Source of the DNA: a virus
Direction: 5' to 3' (one strand)
Virus record (IMG/VR): IMGVR_UViG_3300025276_000030
Coordinates: 1-64,000 of that record
DNA length: 64,000 bases
Under the pieces are notes generated by a model. The model was not told where the DNA came from. It did no database searches and saw only the letters and a list, made by a program, of their open reading frames with translations. Made by a program: the position numbers and the translations under genes. Positions 1 through 7,810 of the stretch are shown here, piece by piece. Within the stretch, counting starts at the first letter, position 1, and each line of letters opens with the position of its first letter.

Positions 1-137
1 TGAGCCAAAATATCTGGGTTATCAGTTATTGATGAGTTGTAATGAAGGCTTGATGTTTTTAATGCTCCAGCTCTTTGAGTAGGTGTTTGACCTTTCAGGC
101 TTAAAGCAGATTCTTTTACTTTTGATAGTAGTGACAT
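1..137 (-). CDS. Tail-region protein, N-terminal fragment
   Basis: The frame starts with ATG at 135-137 and runs off the left edge, giving 45 codons with no stop. It begins MSLLSKVKESALSLKGQTP. An exact TATTTATA motif lies 15 bases upstream, and no Shine-Dalgarno sequence is visible. It follows the tape measure gene, where contractile phages encode baseplate or tail-tip proteins, so a baseplate-associated role is possible. I do not recognise the family from this fragment. The reading frame and start are well supported; the function is not. Confidence 0.65.
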   Translation of the reverse strand, partial: MSLLSKVKESALSLKGQTPTQRAGALKTSSLHYNSSITDNPDILA

Positions 138-152
138 AATGTTTATTTTAAA

Positions 153-160
153 TATAAATA
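153..160 (-). promoter_or_regulatory. Late-promoter-like octamer TATTTATA
   Basis: The coding strand reads CTATTTATA, 15 bases upstream of the ATG at 137 and just downstream of the tape measure stop. It belongs to a set of 18 exact copies at the heads of transcription units. Promoter function is inferred from position and recurrence. Confidence 0.6.
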
Positions 161-164
161 GTTA

Positions 165-2576
165 TTAATTGCTTAGTTTAGAATTTAGTACGAGTGTTTC
201 TCCGACTTTTGCTCCATCAAGGTAAACATCTCCTCCAGAACCGACTATTCTAATTAGTTCTTCTAGGAGTTTTTCTACGTTCCCTCCTAACTTAGTACCT
301 CCCGCCATCGTTAGAGTATCTTCACCTAAAGGCTTTAAAGTAAAATCCCCTACAGTTCCTTCTGTTGCTTGTCCTGTTGAAGCAGTACTTCTAGATTTAG
401 CTAGCGATAAGTCTCTCACTGCTGATGCTGCATCTATTGCTACAGATACTCCTGTACCAATACCGGGTATAATGCTGGCTGCACCAGATGCTAATTCCAT
501 TGCTGCTCCTACATAATCTCCTTTTGCTGCTCTTGATATTGCAAATCCAATTCCGGCTAATGCTCCTATAATAGGAATTTTCTTTATTAAACTCCTTCCT
601 ACAGCTTTTGCTCCTATTTTAGCACCAGCTTTAGCTAATCCTTTTCCTGCAATACCTTTTGTAGTTTTAGCAGCGACGTCTGCAACTTTTGCTGATTTTC
701 CTCCCAAGGTTAAAGCTGACTTTAGTCCTTTTGCTCCTTTAATTAACTTAGAAAAAGTTTTTGCAAGACCTTTAAACTTCCCAAATAGACTAAGACCTCC
801 TATTGCTGCTATAGTACCTAATGCTACTCCAGCGTACTGTGAAATGCTTTCGAAGACTTTTGCTATTCTTTCTAACGGATCTCCCAAAGCCATAACGGAT
901 TCTTTCATTTGTTTTTGAAGTTCTAGCTGAGCTTCTGCCATTGACTGGTTATCTAACTGTCTCATCAGCTCATCATTTCCAGCTTGTTCGGTAAGCTTAG
1001 CCATAGCAGCTGTCTTTTCTACTCCATCTTTCATTAAAGATACTTCTTTGTACCTATTCTTTACTGCTGCATCTAAACCTTTACTTTGGTCCCCTCCTAA
1101 TTCTGTAATAGCTTTTTGTGACATTAGTGACTTTGCTACTTCTTCTCTAGACATTCCCATTGCCTTAGCAAGAGATTCCTGCTGTATAACGTTAAGATTA
1201 CCAAATTCTTCTGCTGAACCTAGATTTTTAGCTAGCTCTGCTGCTAATGCTGCCTGATCTCCTGATAATGCTGCTGCTCTAGCTTTATCTAAATTCAGGT
1301 CTTTACCTAGTAGTAATTCTGCTTCCATTTCAGCTGCAATACTGGATTCAAAGTTTAATAGGTTAGCACCGGCGCTGTTTAATGTACTGAAGCTTAATCC
1401 TAACTTTCTAGCTTGATAAGCTGCTTTAGCAATACCTCCTGGGAATTTAGAAGTTGTTAACTGTGTAGCTGCCGAAGCTCCTGCTACATCTTGCATTATA
1501 TCTTGATACTTTATTGCTGTTTTATTGTTAATGTTTTGGAATTTAACCTGGCCTATGATACCCTCTGTAACACCTTTCAGCTCTTTTCCGGTTGCAGCGG
1601 AGAACTTTGCTAGGTTACCAGCTTCTTCGGAACTTAGACCAAGTCTGTTGGTCATTGTTGCAATAGTCTGAAGAGTGTCGTTAGATAAATCTGCTTGAAT
1701 ACCAAATTGACTTGATATATCTTTATTTGCTTTTAATATATCTGCACCGACTAACCCTTTTAATGTAACTCCAAGTTTATTGAATCTGACATTTAGCTGA
1801 AATGCCTCTTCTCGAGACATATTTAAGTTTCTTGAGAGGTCGGTAATTCTTTCATTACCTTCTTTAAGTCCTCCATATATGGTTGCTCCTGCAAATACAG
1901 CAGCGGCTTTCAGACCTGCTTTTGCTATTTGTTTAAATCCAGCAACAGTAACATTTTTACCTTCTACACCTGCTTTTCTTGCTTCATCTGCTCCGTTTTT
2001 AAAATCAGTAAACAGTTTACCAATAACTGGTATATCTTTAGTAAAGTCATTTAACGTATCAAAAAATTTAGTACTCTTGTTAAGCTTTGTATTAGTTTGC
2101 TCAATCTTATCAAAAGTCTTTAGTAAAACTTTTGCATTATCAAGGGATCCCCCTAAAGCTTCAGCTGATTTTTCAAGAGCTCTCTGGTTTTGTCCCGTAG
2201 CATTTGCTGCTTTCTCCATCAAAACAGCTATTTTTGATTCTATTGCTTGAATAGAACCTTTTACAGCTGCTTGTTTCCTAAGTAGAGCGTTTGTTTTTTT
2301 CTTGTCTTTTAAATCATCTGCTGTAAATTTAGATATATCAGAAGCATACTTACTTACTTGCTTAGTTAAGTTTTGTGCTGATTTAATTTCACCTGCAAAA
2401 TCTTTAGATCCTTTTGCTATGTTACCTATATGTGTAGAGAGACTAATTAGATGTTGACCTGCCTCTTCAGCTTCTTTAGAAAAGATTTTAACTTGTTCCG
2501 AAGCAGATCCCATGCTACTAGCTAAATCTTTAGCTTTGTTTGGATCCGGTATGCTATTATTTTTATCTTCAGCCAT
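165..2576 (-). CDS. Tape measure protein (gp29-like role)
   Basis: This 803-residue protein follows the tail chaperone genes, the usual place for the tape measure that sets tail length and is ejected during infection. The sequence is Ala/Lys/Gly-rich with long predicted helices. Hydrophobic stretches lie in the C-terminal third, around residues 580-600 (AGVALGTIAAIGGL) and 670-720 (IGALAGIGFAI), as is usual for tape measures. The N-terminal 170 residues look like coiled coil. A TATTTATA motif lies 20 bases upstream. It is longer than T4 gp29 (about 590 residues). The family is assigned by position and composition, not by a diagnostic motif. Confidence 0.75.
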   Translation of the reverse strand: MAEDKNNSIPDPNKAKDLASSMGSASEQVKIFSKEAEEAGQHLISLSTHIGNIAKGSKDFAGEIKSAQNLTKQVSKYASDISKFTADDLKDKKKTNALLRKQAAVKGSIQAIESKIAVLMEKAANATGQNQRALEKSAEALGGSLDNAKVLLKTFDKIEQTNTKLNKSTKFFDTLNDFTKDIPVIGKLFTDFKNGADEARKAGVEGKNVTVAGFKQIAKAGLKAAAVFAGATIYGGLKEGNERITDLSRNLNMSREEAFQLNVRFNKLGVTLKGLVGADILKANKDISSQFGIQADLSNDTLQTIATMTNRLGLSSEEAGNLAKFSAATGKELKGVTEGIIGQVKFQNINNKTAIKYQDIMQDVAGASAATQLTTSKFPGGIAKAAYQARKLGLSFSTLNSAGANLLNFESSIAAEMEAELLLGKDLNLDKARAAALSGDQAALAAELAKNLGSAEEFGNLNVIQQESLAKAMGMSREEVAKSLMSQKAITELGGDQSKGLDAAVKNRYKEVSLMKDGVEKTAAMAKLTEQAGNDELMRQLDNQSMAEAQLELQKQMKESVMALGDPLERIAKVFESISQYAGVALGTIAAIGGLSLFGKFKGLAKTFSKLIKGAKGLKSALTLGGKSAKVADVAAKTTKGIAGKGLAKAGAKIGAKAVGRSLIKKIPIIGALAGIGFAISRAAKGDYVGAAMELASGAASIIPGIGTGVSVAIDAASAVRDLSLAKSRSTASTGQATEGTVGDFTLKPLGEDTLTMAGGTKLGGNVEKLLEELIRIVGSGGDVYLDGAKVGETLVLNSKLSN

Positions 2577-2596
2577 CTATAAGGTGTATTATATAG

Positions 2597-2604
2597 TATA
2601 AATA
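2597..2604 (-). promoter_or_regulatory. Late-promoter-like octamer TATTTATA
   Basis: The coding strand reads GCTATTTATA, 20 bases upstream of the tape measure start. It begins one base after the hairpin at 2606-2634, so terminator and promoter-like element are back to back. Confidence 0.65.
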
Positions 2605-2605
2605 G

Positions 2606-2634
2606 CAAAGGCCTCTTTTAGTTAGAAGCCTTTG
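2606..2634 (-). terminator. Hairpin terminator after tail chaperone genes
   Basis: On the coding strand the arms CAAAGGC and GCCTTTG form a 7-bp stem with a 15-base loop. The TAA stop of the frameshift frame (2618-2620) lies in the loop. The distal arm runs straight into CTATTTATA instead of a clean T run. Confidence 0.6.
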
Positions 2635-2873
2635 TTGAGTAATTGGGTTTTATGTTAGGTTTTGCAATTTGAGGTGTTGATTTAGTTGGTGCGGGTGGAG
2701 CGGCTTCATTAGCTTGTTCAAAATGTTCTTTAATTTTATTGAACGTAAACTTCCTTAACCAGATTGGCATATTATATACTGTATCCCAGTCATACCCGCC
2801 GTTACCATTAAACACAATTTCGTGTATAGCTGTAAATAAATTTAACCTATACGCCTGTGTCAGGCCAAAAAAA
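2618..2873 (-). CDS. Frameshift extension of tail assembly chaperone (GT-like)
   Basis: This frame opens just after a TAA that lies upstream of a run of seven T on the coding strand (2867-2873), and it continues to the TAA at 2618. It overlaps the last codons of the 248-residue chaperone in the +1 (equivalently -2) frame. From GGC after the T7 it encodes 82 residues, beginning GLTQAYRLNLFTAIHEI, mostly helical, with a Pro/Lys-rich tail. Called as a separate gene it would need the weak GTG at 2813-2815, which has no promoter or ribosome-binding signal. Many tailed phages make a second tail chaperone by frameshifting at this place, upstream of the tape measure. I read it as the C-terminal part of a fusion of about 324-325 residues. 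Confidence 0.7.
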
Positions 2874-3593
2874 GTTTAGCCCTATGGGCAAATCAACTTC
2901 CTCCTCTCCGCCATCGTCATCCGATAGCATAAATTTCATGTTAACATCGCAATTTACTTTTGCATACTCTTTTCTTAAAGCTCTAGCATCTTTTGCTAAG
3001 AGGTAAGTATCGACGAATGATCTAATATCTTTTTGTTCTGTTTGTCCGTTTATAGAAGTTATAATCCTCTTTAGTCTTGTAGTGACTTCTGGGGATGCAT
3101 TTTTATTAAGCTTTTTTAGGCCTTCTAATTCTCTTTCTATATTTTTTTCATCACTATGATTCAATAATTTAAATGTAACAACATTACCTGTAGACGGTAA
3201 AGGGAAAGTAAATTCATTTTTACCTTCTGTTACTGCTTTTTCATCTAAATACTTAAGTTCCAATGTAGATAAGTCTACTACTTGTGGTCCTCCGTAGTTA
3301 AATTCATAATCTTTACCGTAGGATAGTATTCTAGCTGCAAACATAATTGCATTTTTGTCTCCTACTAGTAGCTGATTATAGTCTACTCCCTCTGTAATAA
3401 TAAGAGATTTTAGTAGCCTGTCTATTACTGTTCCGTTTTTAATGTAGTTCTGATTGGTTAAGATGTCTTCTTCTTTTGCAGTCATATACTTCATTTCGAT
3501 TACTCCTTTCGCAAGGGGAGTATCTTTAGGGTACAGCAAGCCTTTAGAAGGTAGTTCTACTGTTTCAGTAGGCACTTTAAATTGTGATTCCAT
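2847..3593 (-). CDS. Tail assembly chaperone / gp26-like baseplate hub protein
   Basis: This 248-residue protein starts MESQFKVPTETVELPSKGLL. The features VELPSKG, an MTAKEED segment near residue 40 and an RILSYGKDY segment near residue 90 resemble the T4 gp26 baseplate-hub family. A longer frame could begin at 3659, but the TATTTATA motif (3624-3631) lies inside that extension, 30 bases before ATG 3593, so I chose 3593. The C-terminus NFFWPDTGV is encoded across a T7 run, where a shift would join it to the downstream frame. It lies between tube and tape measure, where tail assembly chaperones are normally encoded. Confidence 0.7.
   Translation of the reverse strand: MESQFKVPTETVELPSKGLLYPKDTPLAKGVIEMKYMTAKEEDILTNQNYIKNGTVIDRLLKSLIITEGVDYNQLLVGDKNAIMFAARILSYGKDYEFNYGGPQVVDLSTLELKYLDEKAVTEGKNEFTFPLPSTGNVVTFKLLNHSDEKNIERELEGLKKLNKNASPEVTTRLKRIITSINGQTEQKDIRSFVDTYLLAKDARALRKEYAKVNCDVNMKFMLSDDDGGEEEVDLPIGLNFFWPDTGV
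2867..2873 (-). promoter_or_regulatory. Candidate slippery sequence (T7) for ribosomal frameshifting
   Basis: The coding strand reads AAC TTT TTT TGG in the zero frame. A +1 or -2 slip on the seven T gives GGC CTG ACA in the downstream open frame. The downstream frame is closed by a TAA only one codon before this run, and the zero frame ends at TAG 2847-2849, so any shift must occur in this short interval. Confidence 0.6.
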
Positions 3594-3623
3594 AAATTTT
3601 ATTTTATTATAACTTATTCTATA

Positions 3624-3631
3624 TATAAATA
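3624..3631 (-). promoter_or_regulatory. Late-promoter-like octamer TATTTATA
   Basis: Exact copy, 30 bases upstream of ATG 3593 and downstream of the hairpin at 3662-3682. Its position argues against the longer reading frame starting at 3659. Confidence 0.6.
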
Positions 3632-3661
3632 TACGAATAAAATACTTTATAGACAACAAAA

Positions 3662-3682
3662 AACCCGGAAAAGATCCGGGTT
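3662..3682 (-). terminator. Rho-independent terminator after tail tube gene
   Basis: The coding strand has AACCCGG, a 7-base loop and CCGGGTT, then a T run. The 7-bp stem starts about 30 bases after the tube stop codon. This is one of the cleanest terminators in the window. Confidence 0.85.
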
Positions 3683-3710
3683 AATTTAATATAATTGAAG
3701 TAGGTGTGTA

Positions 3711-4196
3711 TTAGTAGTTCAATACGCAGTAATCCATTGCTACTGTAATACTGATTTCAACAGCTTCGTCTGATGTCCAATCATATTGACCGAAATCTCC
3801 GTTTGTTAATATAGCACCCTTAACGATCCATTCTCCTACAATGTCTCCAACTGGTCCTAATATGTTTAATGTTAAATCTTTCTTATAGAAATCTGAATAA
3901 CCTGCTCTACCTGTTACTGATTCGTAACCCTGTCTAGCCCATTCCATTACTGCTTGTGCTCCGGAAGGTGTTATTGGATCGTATAATGTCATGGTCATAT
4001 CGTCCCATTCTCTTTTCCCTCTAATTTTTCTATATGAATTGATGTGGTCTAGTTTGATTACGTTATCCGTAAAGGTAGGAGCCTTTACATTCTTTACCAT
4101 GAAGGAAGGAATGCCGTCGATAAGCATAACAAATCTATTCTGTACCTTTGGTTCAAAGGCCTTGAACATTATTTCGTTTGGATCTAATACTGCCAT
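3711..4196 (-). CDS. 19: Tail tube protein (gp19-like)
   Basis: This 161-residue protein is close in length to T4 gp19 (163). It lies directly downstream of the sheath gene, as in T4. Family-like features are the N-terminal MFKAFEPKVQNRFVMLIDGI stretch from residue 10, the IRGKREWDDMTMTLYDP segment and the late NGDFGQYDWTSDEAVEI segment. The product should form the inner tail tube through which DNA and tape measure pass. A TATTTATA motif lies 16 bases upstream and a strong terminator follows, so this gene may be transcribed as a single unit as well as by read-through from the sheath gene. Confidence 0.88.
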   Translation of the reverse strand: MAVLDPNEIMFKAFEPKVQNRFVMLIDGIPSFMVKNVKAPTFTDNVIKLDHINSYRKIRGKREWDDMTMTLYDPITPSGAQAVMEWARQGYESVTGRAGYSDFYKKDLTLNILGPVGDIVGEWIVKGAILTNGDFGQYDWTSDEAVEISITVAMDYCVLNY

Positions 4197-4212
4197 GTTG
4201 TATTTACTTTAT

Positions 4213-4220
4213 TATAAATA
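4213..4220 (-). promoter_or_regulatory. Late-promoter-like octamer TATTTATA
   Basis: Exact copy (coding strand ATATTTATAAT), 16 bases upstream of the tube start and between sheath and tube genes. Confidence 0.6.
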
Positions 4221-4234
4221 TTGTTAATTAAAAT

Positions 4235-5992
4235 TTATCCGTTAAATGTTGCTCCAGTAGGCTCAACTGTAAAGTCTAATACTATAAATTCTGCCGTTTT
4301 AGCTGGCTGAATAAAGATTTGACCTATTAGTTGGTTTCTGTCTACGACATCTGCGGTGTTGTTTGTGTCATCCATTACTACTCTATAAGTATAAAGACCT
4401 TGTCTCTGTACCACTGATTCTAAGTAAGGATTAACCACTGATAGGAATCTATTTCTAGTTGCTACAGTATTTTGTTCAAATACTAAAGTTCTAGCTTGAT
4501 CTCCTAAGAATTTCTTAAGTTCAATTAATAGCCTTCTAACATTTACCCTGTCTAAAGCTGAAGCTTTAGTCTGTAAAGTTTTTTGTCCAAATACTGCAAT
4601 TCCTTGTCCAGGGAAAGTAGCGATTGGATTAACTTTTCCATCATACAATAAGTCTCGTTGACCTCTTGTTAATTTTTGTTCTGCTTGAACAACTCCTACG
4701 ATACCACCTCTTACTAATCCTGCTGGTGCAAACCATGGTGCTGAACTATTATCTGTAAATGCATATACTCCTGGTATAACACATGAAGCTGGAACGAATA
4801 CGTTTCTTCCTGTAGCTGATACTACTTGTACCCAAGGCCAGTATGAAGAAGCGTACGAACTGTTAAGTGATGTAGCTGTTGACGTAACGTTACTTACTGT
4901 TGCTGCGTAAAGTTCTAAGTCTACTACGGCGATACAGTCACCTCTAGATTCTGCTAGGGTAATAACACTATTTAATGTTCCTGCTTGATCTGCATTTTTG
5001 TAAAGTAGACCAGGTGTAGAGATAATATTAAATATGTATTCGTCTTTATTATTTAAGATTGAAATTGCATCAGTATAATTACCTGATGTTAAACCTTGTG
5101 CGTTTGTATTCGATATAGATGTAAAGTAGTTAGCTGCAGCTGTTGCATTAACTCCTGTTGCACCATGAAAAGATCCTGATTCTACTTTTGGTAGAGATCC
5201 TGAATAAGAATTACCTGCTAAATCGTTCGCTACAGATACTCCATCGTTAGATAAGTACCCAGTTGTTTGAGCATTTACTGCTCCAACATATATGTAGTTT
5301 GATTTGTTAACATAATCTCCAAATGACTTAACATATGTTTTAGTTCCATCTGTTGCTTTAGTCTTGTATTGGGTACCAATTATATTTTCAATATAGTTAG
5401 AAGAATCCGGGTCTAAAGAGATATTGTTAAATGTTTCTAATACTACTTTATTATTATGACTATCGTCACCTCTTCTTACTAATAGAGTAAAAGTACCTTT
5501 CTTATTGTCTCTGTTTTGTATTTCCCATCTGATGTTATCTGCAGATCCTGATACTAGAACTCCACCGCTATTAGCGATTTCGACTCCTGCTACAGAAACT
5601 CCTGTTGAACCATTAAAGATTGCTCCTTTGCCTAATGATTTAATTACGAAAGGTTGTACACTGCCGTTAGCTGATGATGAAATGTGCGTTGATGTCGAAG
5701 GAGTAAATGATCCTGTTACTACTCTGGTTACTAATACTGAACCGCCTCCTTGTTGGAAGTAGTTTTTAACTCCAATAGAAGTTAAATATTCTTGTTTAGT
5801 AGAACCTGATGTAAATGTTTCTCCAAACTTTCTAACGTACTCATTATATGTAGTAACTATAGTTGGTTCTTCTACCGGCCCTTTTACAGTTGGTCCGACG
5901 ATTGCAGCTCCAGCTTCTACCGGAGATGGTTGGATAAACGAAATATCATTTTCTCTCGCAAAAGCACCTGGTGAGATGATTGATTCTGCCAT
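4235..5992 (-). CDS. 18: Contractile tail sheath protein (gp18-like)
   Basis: This 585-residue protein compares with 659 for T4 gp18. The N-terminus contains SPGAFARENDISFI, the conserved sheath start (SPGVxxxExD). The C-terminal third carries the conserved core: an APAGLVRGGI segment, a TFPGQGIAVFGQKTL segment, a VRRLLIELKKFL helix and a final QPAKTAEFIVLDFTVEPTG strand region. The variable middle (about 100-330) is Ser/Thr/Gly-rich and probably forms surface domains. The protein polymerises around the tube and contracts on infection. Two TATTTATA motifs lie upstream (6019 and 6076). No Shine-Dalgarno sequence precedes the ATG. Confidence 0.93.
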   Translation of the reverse strand: MAESIISPGAFARENDISFIQPSPVEAGAAIVGPTVKGPVEEPTIVTTYNEYVRKFGETFTSGSTKQEYLTSIGVKNYFQQGGGSVLVTRVVTGSFTPSTSTHISSSANGSVQPFVIKSLGKGAIFNGSTGVSVAGVEIANSGGVLVSGSADNIRWEIQNRDNKKGTFTLLVRRGDDSHNNKVVLETFNNISLDPDSSNYIENIIGTQYKTKATDGTKTYVKSFGDYVNKSNYIYVGAVNAQTTGYLSNDGVSVANDLAGNSYSGSLPKVESGSFHGATGVNATAAANYFTSISNTNAQGLTSGNYTDAISILNNKDEYIFNIISTPGLLYKNADQAGTLNSVITLAESRGDCIAVVDLELYAATVSNVTSTATSLNSSYASSYWPWVQVVSATGRNVFVPASCVIPGVYAFTDNSSAPWFAPAGLVRGGIVGVVQAEQKLTRGQRDLLYDGKVNPIATFPGQGIAVFGQKTLQTKASALDRVNVRRLLIELKKFLGDQARTLVFEQNTVATRNRFLSVVNPYLESVVQRQGLYTYRVVMDDTNNTADVVDRNQLIGQIFIQPAKTAEFIVLDFTVEPTGATFNG

Positions 5993-6018
5993 GTTGATCT
6001 ATTTTATTTTAAGTTTAT

Positions 6019-6026
6019 TATAAATA
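6019..6026 (-). promoter_or_regulatory. Late-promoter-like octamer TATTTATA
   Basis: Exact copy (ATATTTATAAT), 26 bases upstream of the sheath start. A second copy lies 57 bases further upstream, so the sheath gene has a tandem pair. Confidence 0.6.
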
Positions 6027-6075
6027 TCATTCAGGAATGTAAAACAGAACCGAAATTATAGTTTTACTTCTCCCA

Positions 6076-6083
6076 TATAAATA
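6076..6083 (-). promoter_or_regulatory. Second late-promoter-like octamer upstream of sheath
   Basis: The coding strand reads CCTATTTATAT, directly after the hairpin at 6087-6109 and 83 bases upstream of the sheath ATG. It could be a promoter, part of the terminator tail, or both. Confidence 0.45.
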
Positions 6084-6086
6084 GGA

Positions 6087-6109
6087 AAGGAGGATGTAAA
6101 ACCCTCCTT
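6087..6109 (-). terminator. Hairpin terminator upstream of sheath gene
   Basis: The coding strand has AAGGAGG, a 9-base loop and CCTCCTT, a 7-bp stem starting 28 bases after the stop of the coiled-coil gene. The following bases are TCCTATTTATA, only moderately T-rich. Confidence 0.6.
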
Positions 6110-6136
6110 CCTTTTAAGTATGTAAAAAATCTTTTA

Positions 6137-6436
6137 CTAAACTTCTTCTACCGCTACAGGCTCTTCATCAGTTTCTACTGCTGATTCTGGTGCTGGAATG
6201 AATTCTCCTTCTTTAAGGTCAATAGAACCAATTCCGTATTTCTCTTCTAATTCCTTAACCATATCAGTTTCAGATTGTCTGAGTTCTCCTAGGAAGGTTT
6301 CTGCTGAAGCCTTTCTTTCTACTAGTTGGATCTCGTTTAAAGAGATAGAACCTAATTCTTGGACCAGTGCAGCATTCTTCTGCTGTAGTTCCTGTAACTT
6401 GTCAAGCTCTTCTTGAGCTAACTTTTGATTTGCCAT
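6137..6436 (-). CDS. Coiled-coil protein of unknown function
   Basis: This 99-residue acidic protein is almost entirely heptad-like (residues 5-65, rich in Leu, Glu, Gln and Lys). A conserved-looking EEKYGIGSIDLKEGEF segment follows, then an acidic tail. Small coiled-coil proteins with a KYG-G-I motif are common in myovirus structural modules, but I cannot assign a function. It lies just upstream of the sheath gene, with its own TATTTATA motif 43 bases upstream and a hairpin terminator downstream. A tail assembly or structural role is the natural guess. Confidence 0.7.
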   Translation of the reverse strand: MANQKLAQEELDKLQELQQKNAALVQELGSISLNEIQLVERKASAETFLGELRQSETDMVKELEEKYGIGSIDLKEGEFIPAPESAVETDEEPVAVEEV

Positions 6437-6479
6437 AAGTGTAAATTTAATTAATCGATTATTATTATATTAATATAAG

Positions 6480-6487
6480 TATAAATA
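6480..6487 (-). promoter_or_regulatory. Late-promoter-like octamer TATTTATA
   Basis: Exact copy (GATATTTATACT), 43 bases upstream of the 99-residue coiled-coil gene, in the short gap after the 123-residue gene. Confidence 0.55.
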
Positions 6488-6500
6488 TCGTAGGAAACAA

Positions 6501-6872
6501 CTAATAGTTAAAAAACTTTGTTTCACTAACAGGGTTAATTTCTAATGCTAAGCTTGCAGACATAAGACCTTTGATATATTCTATTGGATTCGGGTATGGT
6601 GAGGTGTTTTTGATAGATTCTGTTACCCATCCTACTACTGTACCTTCACTTAATGAATCAAAAGATGAGAAATTACTTAAGTCTGTGACGTTCATCTCGA
6701 TTCGTTCAAGATGTCTACGGTTGTACACTACTTCGTCAACTGTATCTGACGCTACTAATTCACATCTAATCGCATGTATAACGTCATTTTCAACGTTAGC
6801 AGGGGTTTGTGCGTCTGATGATGTAGGGAATGTCTCTGCGTCTAAAAGATTCCATGTATAGGTAATTGCCAT
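6501..6872 (-). CDS. Small phage structural-module protein, unknown function
   Basis: This 123-residue protein begins MAITYTWNLLDAETFPT and contains a VVGWV motif near residue 82. This combination (MAITYTWNI near the start, VVGWV in the second half) recurs in small proteins of marine myovirus and T4-type structural modules. Their function is not established as far as I know. A TATTTATA motif lies 19 bases upstream. It separates the glycosyltransferase pair from the sheath group. It may be virion-associated. Confidence 0.65.
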   Translation of the reverse strand: MAITYTWNLLDAETFPTSSDAQTPANVENDVIHAIRCELVASDTVDEVVYNRRHLERIEMNVTDLSNFSSFDSLSEGTVVGWVTESIKNTSPYPNPIEYIKGLMSASLALEINPVSETKFFNY

Positions 6873-6891
6873 AATCTAATTGTTTATATGT

Positions 6892-6899
6892 TATAAATA
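6892..6899 (-). promoter_or_regulatory. Late-promoter-like octamer TATTTATA
   Basis: Exact copy (ACTATTTATAAC), 19 bases upstream of the 123-residue gene, touching the end of the upstream glycosyltransferase gene. Confidence 0.6.
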
Positions 6900-6901
6900 G
6901 T

Positions 6902-7810
6902 CTAAGATTTAAGTAAATGTATTGTTGCCCAGTTCTCTACTACCTTACCATTAGGTAGTTTTCTATTACCGAATGTGATTTTATCTACAGGTATGTCTGC
7001 GTATACTCTGCATTCTTTAACCTGCTTAGTGTACCTACCTTTTTCACGTTTACTGTACTTATAATCAAAGTCTTCTTTAGTACTGCTCCTTAATGATTCT
7101 CCATCGTTACCTATTGTTCGTATAGTATCCAGTAACCTTTGTGTTACTGCCTGTGTTACAGGTCCAGAATTCTGTATAATCATTGAATACGTAGGTGAAT
7201 ACACCTTTAAATCAAGACTCTCTAAAAGTACATCTGCAGGAAATTTAATAGGGAGTGCTTGTTCCATAATCTTTGTAGCTCCTTTCCTACTTACCTGGTA
7301 AGCGTGTGCTCCGTAATAGTCAATATTCAGTTCAGTATGGTTAAGGAATTCTGAGTATTTACCGGTATGTGCTATTTCTTTTTCATCCGCATGGTTTGAA
7401 CGTCCCCAGTATATTATATCGTAGTCTGATTTTTTTACATCTTTAGTAATATTTAAAAGCTCCTTATTGTATATATACTTGTAAAACTTTTTAGTAAAAC
7501 GGGCATCATCCTCTAATATTAAACACGATTCATAGTCAGAGGATAAAAAAGTGTTATATGCTTTTTGATGAGTTAAAGCAGTAGCTATGATATTCTTTGT
7601 TAAGAGTCCTACTGGATCTGTAAATACAGGGAATAGTGTCTTACTCTGAATCATATCAGCGATTGATGGAAGGACATCTCCAGTTACTGCTTTAATAACT
7701 TTAAAGTTTAGTCCCGGTATAAATTCTAATTCTTTTAGCAGTGACTCTTTTCGTTCTATATCCTGAGTTCTGTTTAATATGTATATAATGTCTACTCCTA
7801 AGTTTTTCAT
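6902..7810 (-). CDS. Glycosyltransferase family 25-like protein
   Basis: This 302-residue protein resembles family 25 glycosyltransferases (LPS/collagen galactosyltransferase type). Its N-terminal IYILNRTQDIERKESLL matches the family's opening strand, and LILEDDARF near residue 100 is the expected E-D-D/DxD-type metal and sugar-nucleotide site. A YGAHAYQVSRKGA segment near residue 168 matches the later conserved region. It overlaps the preceding gene by ATGA (7807-7810), so the two are probably translationally coupled. Lying among tail fibre genes, it may glycosylate virion proteins or alter host surface sugars. The substrate cannot be read from sequence. Confidence 0.75.
   Translation of the reverse strand: MKNLGVDIIYILNRTQDIERKESLLKELEFIPGLNFKVIKAVTGDVLPSIADMIQSKTLFPVFTDPVGLLTKNIIATALTHQKAYNTFLSSDYESCLILEDDARFTKKFYKYIYNKELLNITKDVKKSDYDIIYWGRSNHADEKEIAHTGKYSEFLNHTELNIDYYGAHAYQVSRKGATKIMEQALPIKFPADVLLESLDLKVYSPTYSMIIQNSGPVTQAVTQRLLDTIRTIGNDGESLRSSTKEDFDYKYSKREKGRYTKQVKECRVYADIPVDKITFGNRKLPNGKVVENWATIHLLKS

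Noticed and set aside
2618-2815. A stand-alone 65-residue gene starting at GTG 2815
   Set aside because: The frame stays open 17 codons further upstream to a T7 run, and there is no start signal, so a frameshift extension is the better reading.
3594-3659. 22-residue N-terminal extension of the gp26-like protein
   Set aside because: It contains the TATTTATA motif and translates to an atypical Ile/Tyr-rich stretch; MESQ at 3593 is the family-like start.
6137-6436. Coiled-coil 99-residue protein as small terminase (gp16)
   Set aside because: It is far from the large terminase, lies next to the sheath gene and shows no DNA-binding motif, so the call is not supported.
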